Positions 15,301 through 28,300 of a stretch of 64,000 nt of DNA are shown piece by piece (positions within the stretch are counted from its first letter, which is position 1; every line of letters starts with the position of its first letter). This DNA is from Ridgeia piscesae (taxonomy: Eukaryota; Annelida; Polychaeta; Sabellida; Siboglinidae), in assembly GCA_025642075.2 (NCBI GenBank), contig JAODUO010000476.1, positions 263,501 through 327,500 of the forward strand, read 5' to 3'. The notes below the pieces were generated by a model. It worked only from the letters and a program-made list of their open reading frames with translations, made no database searches and was not told the origin of the DNA. The translations under genes and the position numbers were made by a program.

Positions 15301-18300
15301 CAATTGATGAAGTAATCTTAATTTTGTTACACTGATTAGTTAGGAGCTAGTCAAAACAAATGCAGCTGGAATATAATATGCTGGCAGCCATTGGTCAATA
15401 ACATCCAAGTTTGAACTATTATTTTAAATATACTGTGGCTCCGTACTCATCAAATCATGGTCACAGATCCTTTAAATGCTGTTCTCATGTTATGGCAATG
15501 GTTGTTCAAGCATTTCAGACCTCCATTTAATGCTATTATAGTCACAATTATGTAGTCATATGTAGTCATATGTAGACTCACACACATCATGCCATGCATG
15601 CATGCTCCGTCATACATAAGCACATATACATGCACACACAAACATATGCATGCACAGTTGTACACACACCCAACACATATACACTCGTGCACCAAAACAT
15701 CCACGCACAAACAGGGCTTTATGCAGGATAAAATTATTGCCAGTCATGTCACACATGTTTTGGCAGACACATGGATGTTAACTTTGAAATGTTGACCTGA
15801 AATGGACTACAAACACACATGTGACACCATTTTCACTCACTTTCAAGACATAACTAACAATATCTATGGTTTTGGAAGACCTTTTTTTGCTCCGTTTTTA
15901 CCCGTCCACCCATATTTCTCCATATTCGTTTTTTACCCGTCGAAATGACGGGTGGACGGGTCTCTACATAAAGCTATGTGCACAAACCCACATACACACA
16001 TATACGTACAAACATGCCCACAGAATTGCTTAGCAAGTGTTGTGACTAGGTCTTCATGTTTTACTGACATTATATGCCGCTTCTAATGTCTCAGCATTGG
16101 TTTCCTGTCCAATATTGTATCATCTTTAAGATCTGTACCATTAACTAACAGGCACATTCCTGTAAGCAGCCATCATAGTTACATTCATTGCTTACCCCAG
16201 AGGGTACTCTTGTAAGGAAACCTGTTCAGCCTCGATCATCTAGTTCTTATTTATATATTGTCCCTAAAGTCAATACTAATATTGGGACTAAGGCTTTTGC
16301 TGCTCTTTGGAATATGCTTCCTATCTAATGTTAAATCAGTTGAAAATATTGCTAAATTGTACTGTCATTTAAAGCCATACCTTTACAACCTTGCTTAACC
16401 ACCATATCTCACTGGCATATCAGTCAGTCTGATGACAACTGGAATTGTTTATTAACTCTGAGATCAATCAACCCTTTTGAATTGATGCGCCTCTGAACTT
16501 GTTTTCTAAGGATTTAGATTAAGGATATGAAGTGACATGAGGTTGATGTCTACTGGTTGTAGAAATGATAGCCCAGGACAACTATGAAGCCGTGCTGAAA
16601 CTTTCAGGTGATTCAGGTTAGTGAACCCACACTTGACAAACTGCAGAATAAGCCATGTGTTGGAAGTTCATAAATGTTCATGACCACCAAACTGCAGAAT
16701 AAGCCATGTGTTGGAAGTTCATAAATGTTCATGACCACCAGATTGCAGAATAAGCCATGTGTTGGAAATTCATAAATGTTCATGACCACCAGACTACAGA
16801 ATAAGCCATGTGTTGGAAGTCCAAGAACATCTGTTGGAGGAACCCTCTCAGTCGCCCTGTTTGTTTGAAGGCGGTCCCTGCCAACTAGGTGTGTGGCGTG
16901 AGTCTGACGTCTACAAGACAGTTCTCATTCCCAAATACGGCAGTTTTCTCATCACAAAGTTCCATGACACAGTTGAGGTGAAAGCCCTATCCGTCTTCCC
17001 TATCCAGAGGCAGCGCTACGTCAAACGTCATCATAACTTCTGGCACATCATCGACTTTGGTATTGATCAGCGCACGGTGAGTCTCCATTGCAGTTACTGT
17101 CTGGTTATGTAAATGTACATAATTACTGTATATATTCAGTCACTAACCTTCTGAACACTATAAACTCTTCAAAATTAGTAATTTTGGTGCATTTTGGACA
17201 TTACTGTGCACATAAATTCTGGACACTTGTGTAAAACCATTCTGTGTTCCCATTTTATTCCACCTGGTAATAGCGATCTTTACTAATTAAAGTGTAGCTT
17301 TGCACCAGTGGTGTTGTTGTATAGCCGTCCAATGAGACACAGTAGGACTAGTTTGTGTGGCGGAGAGGTTGAATATTTGGCATGTGTTAACAGGGTAGGT
17401 CTGATTGGGTGCTATAAAAATATTTATATTAACATGCCAACTTTGGAGTGTGGTAACGGTATCTCCTCCCAAGTGTCTTTTTAATGGTCACTTGCTTCCT
17501 TGGACCAATTATGTTCAATGTAGAGGGTACACCTCCTTTAGCAGTATCTGACACTGAGAGTGGTCCCAAAAGCCAGCATTATCTCTTGTTTCCATAAGTA
17601 TAGTTAGATTTCTAACAATGTTACACTTGATTCAAATCTCAAAGACAGCCTTTTGCTTATTAACACAGTGCTGCAGTAGCTAGAGCTTTGGGCTCTCGAC
17701 TAAACAGATAGGTAAGTAAAAGTATGTTCTTATATAGCACAGTACAGGGCTTTATGCAGGATCAAATTTTTGCCAGTCACAACTTTGGGAGCAATGTGTG
17801 CATCTTAAAAAAAACTTTTTTGGAAGACCTTTTTTTAGCTATGCTATCTTATTTTCTTTTTAATAACACAACAACCAACAACAATATTACATTTTTCAAT
17901 TATTACAATTAACCATGACTAATAAAAACAAGTTACATTATGTTGCAGTGTAAATAACAAAATTACGTAAATTATGCAGTCATTATATACAATACTCTCA
18001 ACCAATGTTACATGTCTACAACAAATTATCAATAAATCTTGAAAAAACAACCTCATTGCCATACTCTTCATAACAAAATAATACATTCTGTAAACTCATC
18101 ATAAACGAAGTACACCATTTTACCTTCGCAATTACTACAAAACATCAATAAAATAATAAGTCATTACATATGCTCTACTGCATATCAATGACAGTAATGA
18201 TGTCATCAAATCTAGCCGGCGTGGCCGTGACACGCTAGCAGTAACGACGTCGTCGGCAGCCTCATTGGGGACATCAACACGATGTACATCGGCTGTTACT

Positions 18301-18823
18301 GTGAACGAGTCAGTGACAGTCGATGTCGTCGGCGGTGAAGGTGTTGCCGTAACAGTTGGCGTCGGTTTTGCCATGAAAAACTTAGTTATTGTTGTTAGTT
18401 TGCGAAGCTTCGGCTTCGGAGAGGGAGGCGGCATCGCGTGGACGATAATATGTAATGTTTAGGGGCATACTAAAAGGCGGGCCACAATTGGCAGACCGCG
18501 CGGAAACGGCAGACCAGATTCACCACATTCACAAAGATGCCACCGATCAGTACGCTCCATGTTTACGTGGGGGGCCCTTTACGTGCATTGTTCTAGTTGG
18601 CGTTTTATAGTTGCTGTTTTTACGGTGTTCTTCTGATGTTGCGATGTCTTTCAATAATAACATACATGTAATAAGCAAATTTAACTACAGTACTACAAGT
18701 TAGCATATACAATGTTTGAAAGGCGAAATAACAATTCTTTGATTTGTTGTTTGTTTGTTTGTTTTTATTTTCACCAACACAGTAAGTATTCTTAGTATTA
18801 CTATTTCACTTCAACAATGACAT

Positions 18824-18882
<59 letters not shown>

Positions 18883-21800
18883 GTGTAATACAATGTATAT
18901 ACCATCATGTACTGCATATATAACATTTATATAATAAATCTTAACATGTATATGACTGTATAAGGCCTACATTCATATTAATATTTTTAATGTTATTAAA
19001 TTTATTTAAATATGTTGTATTTTATTAAACTTTTATTAATATTTTTATGTTATTAAATGCTTTATTTACATACTTTAGTTTTTATATGGATGTAATGTTC
19101 CGGAATTAAGTTATTTAATTGAATTGAAATTGAATTAAATGCCTTACTTTTTATATATTATTATATATTATTTTTTTATTAATATAACTATAGGTCATAT
19201 CAGTGTTATAATTTTGATGGGGGGTGGTAAAACGAGTGTGATTGTAATAAGTAGCATAAATACTAATGAGTCTCAGTGCTAGTAATAACTAGACCTACAA
19301 TTAACGTACACTTGTGAAGAGATAATGTCCATCAACATTCAGATGCCGGCATCCAAATGCCGGCATCCAATAACAAGTGTATAATGTCCTATGAAAACAT
19401 GTACTGTTAGGCGAGTTGTTACATCAAAAGACAGCTAGCCTCAGATATAACGTCAATGATCTTAGTGAAGTACATTCTATTATATAACCCTCAATAACAC
19501 GAACTACTCACCCACCCACTAACGAATATGCAGCTATCAGTGCAATCCGAGATAAATCCACATATATGCCCTTTCACAGTAGATCAAAGAACACCAAAAG
19601 ATGGCTGGAGCCTCAGAATTCCTCACCTGCCAGGTGACCATTTCGGTATTCAATAACGGGAATTTGTGCTTTATGAACACATGTACCCTTAGGCGAGTCA
19701 TTACATCAAATGATTTAAATAAACCGATAGTATGCAGCTGCCGTCTATCATCTATGACTATGTGGGACTTCTGTTTTTTGACTGAGCGAATTCTCATGGA
19801 GTTATTTAGTAAGGCCTAACACTTCAATTTATTTCTAGGATTTTATAAATACAAGTAATACCATTCGGTATTACATTTAGAATTGTTAGTACAACACAAT
19901 AATAAAGTCTCCAATATTTATGATCGGACGCGCAAACAACAACAAACCTCGTAAACAAGGAGCGTACCGATCGGTGGCATCTTTGTGAATGTGGTCTGCC
20001 GTTTCCGCGCGGTCTGCCAATTGTGGCCCGCCTTTTAGTATGCCCCAATGTTTATTCGTAGCCATGTGAGTCGTTAACGAGGCCTCGTTTTGAATCTGAT
20101 CATTCCAGGGAGTCACTCCAGACATAAACGCCATAAAGTCGAAATGTTAATAATATACAGGCATATAACACTTGTATATTTTATTACGGATATAAATTCC
20201 CTAACGTATATGTAATTTAGATGTATTTTTGATGCTTTGAAAAGTGCGCATAATCCGTATTATGAAGTTTGCGTTATAGTTAATTCATCCCCATTATTAT
20301 TGACGTGTGACACCCCAAAGGAATTACCCAATCACGTATGCTATTTGCGAAATGGTTGTTTGCTTTGACCCCTCTAGCAGCAAATGAAACCATGTGTACG
20401 ACTGCCGCTGTGAGTACGCGCCCTACACGCATGCGTAAAATGAGCTTCTTGCGCTGCGCTACTGCTACGCCTGCAATGTACGCGTGAATAGTGTGGTGGT
20501 AGGCATCTTTGAGCGCCGGGCGTCCGGAAAATGCTGAAGTAATGCTAGGAATTCACAGTATTGGAAATATTTGTTTCTGGGGGTTACAGAACACGTTATA
20601 TTGCAGTGATGACAGACACGGTGACACCCGTCATATAAACTGCCAGGACGGGGCCTTATCACACTGTGACGGGTTGTATCCCGTCCTCGAAAAATTTCCC
20701 CCGTCCATATTTGAAATTGCCCGTCCAAATGACAGGTGGACGGGTCTCTAGATAAAGCTATGGCTTTACTTCCTGACAGACCTGTTCAATCAGGCACATT
20801 CGCAACTTCTCTGGGAAGCATCCAGCCATATGCTACAATTAATGCTGCATATACACATATCCACCACTGTCTATAGCCAGGTACTCATTTATACAGCTGA
20901 GTGAACTGGACCAATGTAGAGTGGAAAAACTTGCCCAAGGTTTTAAAACCACAGCACCAGATTAAAAGCTGGGTCCTCTTAGTCGAGAGTCCAAAACTCT
21001 AACCCTGAGCCACTGCGCTTGATAAGATTAACCCGGGTTCATATCCTGTGTTGCCATATCAAACCTTGGGCAAGTTTTTTCACTCTACATAATGCCAGAG
21101 TTCACTCACTGTATGTACATATAAGTACTTAGCTATAGACATGTGGATATTTGTGTACAAATAGTCTTCGCGCATTAATTGCTTCCCAGAGAAGCCGAGA
21201 TGGTGTTTGATTGGACAGGCCTGCCAGGGAGTAAAGTGTACAGCGCTTTGAGCAATCCTGAGGACTGGATACTGTACTGTATAAGAACTTACCTTTACTT
21301 TATATCTGGATGCATACATCACTTGATGCATAGCGGGCCGGCATGTGTCGTCCATATTGTAGATGGCACACAACATGTCTGTTTGCCTCCTGTAGTACTA
21401 CAACTTATCTGCAACATTTGACTCTCATGGATTATGATTTGGCCAAAACATGAACATGCAACTGAGAATGTGAATGCTGTGTCTGCTGGTGTGTAGCGCC
21501 ACCTAGTGAGAGCACAAGCACGATACATTGAAATCATTGTGGGAATCAAATCAAATAAATTAATTAAATGGGTATATGTATATTATTGTGACATATTTTC
21601 ACATCTCAATTTTTTAAGCATGCTGTATATTTGATAGACTGACTACAGTATTTACTTACATGCTTGCAATATACTTTTCAACCATGTTTCCATTGTTACC
21701 AGAATGAAAACCAGTTGTTTGGAGTTAACCAAATAACTCAGTAGTAGTAATTACGTATAAAACTAAGCCCACATGCCCATGTTAACACAGTTAAAAATGT

Positions 21801-22120
21801 TGACATAACTTGTGCAGTAAACCAGAACAAATACGTATTTAATGACATAACTTTGTGTTGTCAGGGAAAGTCAGTGTGGCACCTGGGTGAGAGCGACTGT
21901 CATTATGAATTAGAAGTGGATAATACATATGGACACAGGGCACTCTTTGAGCTGGATATCGATGAGGGAATCAGTCTCTTTAACTTTGTATCAGTTGCAG
22001 GTATAATCTTATATCAATTGCAGGTGTAATCTCTTATCGTCTCAGGTATTATTTTACATCAGTCACAAGTACAGTCCTTTATTAGTTACAGGCATAAACA
22101 TTTTATCAGTCATACATGTA

Positions 22121-22169
<49 letters not shown>

Positions 22170-22275
22170 TATATAGATATATAGATAGGTAGATATAATA
22201 TATACACATATATTATATCTATCTATCTATATATAATTATATATGTGTGTATATATATAATATATATATATATAT

Positions 22276-22333
<58 letters not shown>

Positions 22334-25300
22334 TATAAATTGCAAATTCAACATTATATATTGTGGATATCAATCACAGTTTTAGTACTTTATCAGTTGA
22401 AACATGACATTGTATCAGCCACAGTTATGTGACTGTATCTGATTAGTTACACTATTCTGCCACTGTGTCATGTGACTCCCAGAGATAGTGTTCAGTAGTG
22501 CATGCAGCCTGAGTCACCCTTGTCCTGTGTGTCACCAGAGCCAGTTGTTGGCCACTTGGAGACGATGCTCTACGTGACACTCAGCAACCCGTGGCTCTTC
22601 CAGACCGAGTCCCACATTGACACCCGTACTCTTCCCGCCTACACCCAGAACCTCTTTCCTTCACCCTCCACAGCATCATCAAGGACAAGGTAGGTGGTCG
22701 CATTATTAGGGTCAAGGTAGGTGGTCGCACCATCAGAGTCAAGATAGATGGTTGCACCATCAGGGTCAAGACAGGCGTTTGCACAATCATCATCAAGATA
22801 AGTGGTTGCATTATCAAGATCAAAGTAGGTTGTCTCACCATCGAGGTAAGTGGTCACACCTTCAGGGTCAAGGTAGATGGTTGCAGCATCAGAGTTATAG
22901 TAGGTGGTCACACAATCAGGATCAAGCTAAATAATTGCATTATCAAGTTCAACATAGGTGGTTGCATTATCAGGTTCAAGGTAGGTGGTCGCACCATCAT
23001 GATCAAAGTAGATGGTCACACCATCAAGGTAGGTGGTCACACCATCTAGGTGGGTGGTCACACCATCTAGGTAGGTGGTCACACCATCTAGGTAGGTGGT
23101 CACACCATCTAGGTAGGTGGTCACACCATCAAGGTAGGGTGGTCACACCATCAAGGTGGGTGGTCACACCATCAAGGTGGGTGGTCACACCATCAAGGTG
23201 GGTGGTCACACCATCAAGGTGGTGGTCACACCATCTAGGTGGGTGGTCACACCATCAAGGTAGGGTGGTCACACCATCTAGGTAGGTGGTCACACCATCA
23301 AGGTGGGTGGTCACACCATCAAGGTGGGTGGTCACACCATCAAGGTGGGTGGTCACACCATCAAGGTGGGTGGTCACACCATCAAGGTAGGGTGGTCACA
23401 CCATCTAGGTAGGGGGGTCACACCATCAAGGTGGGTGGTCACACCATCAAGGTAGGGGGGTCACACCATCAAGGTGGGTGGTCACACCATCAAGATAGGG
23501 GGGTCACACCATCAAGGTGGGTGGTCACACCATCAAGGTAGGGGGGTCACACCATCAAGGTGGGTGGTCACACCATCAAGGTAGGTGGTCACACCATCAA
23601 GGTAGGTGGTCACACCATCAAGGTGGGTGGTCACACCAAGGTGGGTGGTCACACCATCAAGATGGGTGGTCACACCATCAAGGTGGGTGGTCACACCATC
23701 AAGGTAGGTGGTCACACCATCTAGGTAGGTGGTCACACCATCAAGGTGGGTGGTCACACCATCAAGGTGGGTGGTCACACCATCAAGGTGGGTGGTCACA
23801 CCATCAAGGTGGGTGGTCACACCATCAAGGTGGGTGGTCACACCATCAAGGTGGGTGGTCACACCATCAAGGTAGGTGGTCACACCATCAAGGTGGGTGG
23901 TCACACCATCAAGGTGGGTGGTCACACCATCAAGGTAGGTGGTCACACCATCAAGGTGGGTGGTCACACCATCAAGGTGGGTGGTCACACCATCAAGGTG
24001 GGTGGTCACACCATCAAGGTGGGTGGTCACACCAAAGGTGGGTGGTCACACCATCAAGGTGGGTGGTCACACCATCAAGGTGGGTGGTCACACCATCAAG
24101 GTGGGTGGTCACACCAAGGTGGGTGGTCACACCATCAAGGTGGGTGGTCACACCAAGGTGGGTGGTCACACCATCAAGGTGAGTGGTCACACCATCAAGG
24201 TGGGTGGTCACACCAAGGTGGGTGGTCACACCATCAAGGTGGGTGGTCACACCATCAAGGTAGGTGGTCACACCATCAATGTAGGTAGTCACACCATCAG
24301 GGACAAGGTGGTCATGTTATCAGGGTCAAAGTAAGTGATTGCACCATCGGGGTCAAGATAGGTGGTTACACTGTCAGTGTCGAGCTTTGTCTCGGCAAAA
24401 CTGTTGATGACAGGAATATTGTGTTTGTGCATTACTTATGGCTGGAGGGGCACTGGATGAACATTCGCACTTACCATTGTTGCTTTAAAAATTACTTTCT
24501 TTTTGCTTTAAAGAAAACCGTTTGGGACAAGGATTTCAATCAAATATACCACGGATTATAAAAATACATCACATGTTTGGCATCCATTTCTTCATGGCTT
24601 CATGGACCTTTTGATAGGCAACAAACCATATAATGAAAAGGCAATGCTATTTTATAACTAGTTAAAGGGAGGGTGCAATTTGGTCTGCCCAGAATTGATT
24701 GAGTAGTAATTTGTAATAAAAAATCTACTGTCTAGAATGTGGGAAAGTTAAACATCAACAGGTATTGCTGTTAACTCTACTCAACCCGGCATTATTGCCA
24801 ATACATTTTGTTTTGAAACTGGATGTTTTGTTTACTATATTAATATGTTGCAGGCGGAATCTTTCAAATTGTGAACAATGTTCTGAGCTTACTAACATAA
24901 TGAAACACAAATTGGCAGGCAGTAAATCATCAACATGCATGTTATAGTCATATGAACATATTAAATGTAAAAATAAACATACGAGCTGGAACTTGCGCGT
25001 ATCAGTAGAATGAAAGGTTGATTCATTGGAAGGAATTTTATGTTATGACGAGATTTGTTACATGTTGACACACTCAGTGAGGGAGGTTTATGCGGGTTCT
25101 TGCAGGGCATGACAGTGGTGAGAGTACACCTGCCCATGGCATCCCTACTGTGTCCTCACACATCCCGACTACTCACCGTCTTCACTGGATGTCCCGCACT
25201 CAAGCGTCTTGTCTACCGCGAACCAATCCAGATTTCCAGGGAAGATTTCCTGCATGGCAACCCCCTGGATGAGAAGACTAAGAGCCCCCTGCTGCAAACA

Positions 25301-28300
25301 CTGCCTGTTAGTCCCCGTGGTGTGCCTTCCCTCAGGGTTATAGCTCTTTCAGTTATTGCATTTTCCTGTTCATTTGGTTTTAATTTCCTGTCTATTTGAG
25401 TGTAAACAGATCTCAAATTGGGGCAAACTGTCACTAGAAACATTGAGGGCTAATACTAAAACAATAGTCAATAGGGACTAATGAACAGAGTTGTGATCTG
25501 CAATTACATAACATTACTAGAAATGACATCTATTGAGCATTGGACATTATGTGTAGCATCTTGTGCTGCAGATGGGGTATGTAGCAATGACTAAGCTTTA
25601 GACAACAGAACATCAGTGTTGGTCTTAGCCTGAGCGTAGGACGGTTTGTGATTATTTTAAAAAGTCGCACACTAAATATGCCATTGTCACCAACATGAAA
25701 TCAAGCTTTCTCTGCCATGTTTCAGCCCAACTATCGGCCTCCGTCAAATGAGGGCATCAGCATTCCGCTGACAGACAACATCTACAATGCTGACCCCTCC
25801 ATTCCTCGTCCCAGCAACATCATAGTTCGGTCACAAGTACGTCCTTACTCATACGCCAGTCATGCACAGACAGCTATATTGTTGTTATTCTCCTATCTAT
25901 TGACGGGACACAATTTCAAAACTATACTCTGCATAGAACAAATTTGGGACTATCCTAGAGTGACCCTAATTGTGAAGTGGCTGTACTAATGAGGTGGCTT
26001 ATAAAAATCGGATGAGTTTTATTTTTGTATACATCTACTTCCTTCCATCCTCACACGCCAGGGTCATAGTGGTTGATTACACCCTATACCAGCTCTTCTC
26101 TACCCCTGGCACATCCTTGTCAAAAACTCCTCTTCTAACGTCAGCCAATGAAATCGCTCACTGGATCCAAACCAGGTTAGGTGGCTGTAATATAAAATAA
26201 CTTTAGCCTACCATGATGCAATGTTTAGGATGCAGACAGGTCGTCATATTGGGATTCCCACCCGTCGTGTGTCTGTCTTCAAATTGGGGCAGGTATTGGC
26301 GCTGTTCCCACGGCTGACGCAGTGGTGACTGGCGAAGTCAATTGCTACAACTTGACAATGTTTCTGGAGACAATCAGCCGGGACATAGCACAACAAACCC
26401 TGGCTTGTGAGGCTTCAGTCTCTACCTTGTTCAATTGGAAATAAAAATACTGAATTTAGTTTCTTGTTGCTGCTGACAGGTGTCTGGTAGATACAAGCAG
26501 TGTGCAGGGAAGTCGGACAGAGAGGACTGTGAGTGTACAGACGTCATGAGGTACTCTCCCTTTGTCATCGACTCCGACTGCAGGGAAAGGGTAGGTTTGA
26601 ACTGTGGGCGACTGCAGACATATATCCCTCCCTTACCATGTTCAAATTTCAGATTAGCGTTTCTGCGATATGATCGTGTGAACTTTCATCACGCATTATA
26701 CATCATGCAGTTATTATTATCGGTTAAAAATAATGAATTCTGTTTCATTTTTTTGCTGTTATTTAGTTTTTGCTTAATATTTAGCATATACTTTAAATTC
26801 TTTGCACACTGAGGTATAATATGTAATGCAATGAATGGTTTATATTTTACTATTTCAAAATATAAGACTGTATTTAGATTGTTTTTGTTTGTTTTAATAG
26901 ATCATCCAGTCTTAACTAATATTTTACATGCATTGCCTGAGAGCACCTTGATTCAGGCACTGTACAAATGAATTGTATTATTGCTACTAAAATAATTTGG
27001 AGTAATGTCTGTTTCCAGCTGTCTGATCTCAGATTTTAAGTTTAGATTTTATCTTTATTATTTTCCTTTTTTTAATTTAATAATTATGTATTTCAATGAT
27101 GTCATCCATAATATATTATGACTGCATGAGATGAACATTTCTGATGTTTTTACAGCTGACGATTCGGTTTATATATTTTTTCCGTGATGGTTTAATTTGT
27201 ACTGGATCCCAATTTAATAAAGAATAATTTTCACTATTTATTTTCATCTCATATGATAATTTTAGTTCTACAGTTGATTGCATTTACCAAAGTCAGTTGG
27301 GTAACAAGAACCACACATATTATTCCAATTAGGTGTTGTTGAATCAAATTGAGCTCTGCATCCGAGAGTAGGTTCTTTGTGTTGTTACACTGAAAATCTA
27401 GTATGTGTACCCTCTCTCACATACATGTATATGCATTTTGGTTGGCCGGTTTTTGGCATATGAAAACATTTATTGGGTGAAGATTCCATGTGACACCAGA
27501 TGCATTCAGCCTGACTGTCTGCGTCTGTCCGCATCTGTCCATCCGTCCGTCCGTCCGTCCGTCTGTCCGATGGTTCGTCTTTGTCACCAGGTGTATAAGC
27601 TGTGCTTCCCAGGGGAGTTGAAGCCAGAGTTAGTTATACTACAGTTTGGACGCCAAGAAAGGAAACTCGAGAAAGATGTGCCCGTTTCAGTCTCCGAGAT
27701 CAACAAACGAGATGTAACGATCACTTGTGAGTTTGTAGGTGCTGGTATCACAAAAAAGTCATTATATGTCTCTCGTTACAGGGTGTATTAATCATTGTAA
27801 TGAGTGTTATTTGCTAATTTATTACACATACATGTTGTGTTGTATATCCTGGATTCATCTGGAAGCTCCCAGAAAACTACCACATCTGCCACTGAATTCT
27901 GGAATGGGAGAATCAATCTCCCAGATTGTTTTTACCATAGAAATAAAATAAAATCATCATTTGTGTTATAATTTGCTGTAACTGCTAGTGGGCTAATAAC
28001 CTTATTGCAGTTGAGCTACATTGAGCTAATAATGTGTATAAACTGCTCAGACAGTGGTTGCTCAGACAGCAGTGAAGGTTGCAGATGTTTTAAATGGTTA
28101 TAAATGGTTATAAAGTTCTCATTGCTTTGGGACAGTGAGAACTCAATAACTAACAACATTGTGCCTTGTCAGTTCTTGACATTGTAGGCACAAGCACCAT
28201 AAATTAACATCATTTGTTTCTATTTCGAAGTCCTATTATCACCAAATGTGAACTTTAAAATTTTGCAGAAACATTCAAAATTAATTAGTAAACAAATTAA

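Larger units (their letters stand above)
17745..20762 (-). mobile_element. 3.0-kb hAT-like DNA transposon, interrupted
   Basis: Ends match the two MITEs: left CAGGGCTTTATGCAGGAT, right GTCTCTAGATAAAGCTATG. The internal minus-strand ORF at 18135-18434 may be a transposase N-terminus. No target duplication is visible, but both flanks are parts of one SINE with about 32 bp missing at the junction, so insertion was accompanied by a small deletion. It is itself interrupted by the element at 18462-20046. Family assignment rests on ends shared with MITEs that have 8-bp duplications. Confidence 0.65.

Noticed and set aside
20509..20751. 80-aa plus-strand ORF
   Set aside because: Lies in the right end of the hAT-like element; no similarity and no ORF conservation in the MITE relatives.
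22935..24334. GGWSHHQ / VTTHLDG repeat proteins up to 221 aa
   Set aside because: Products of the 21-bp donor-derived array on both strands; not genes.
22690..24390. CRISPR-like array
   Set aside because: Units are contiguous without unique spacers and derive from an exon donor; context is a eukaryotic intron.
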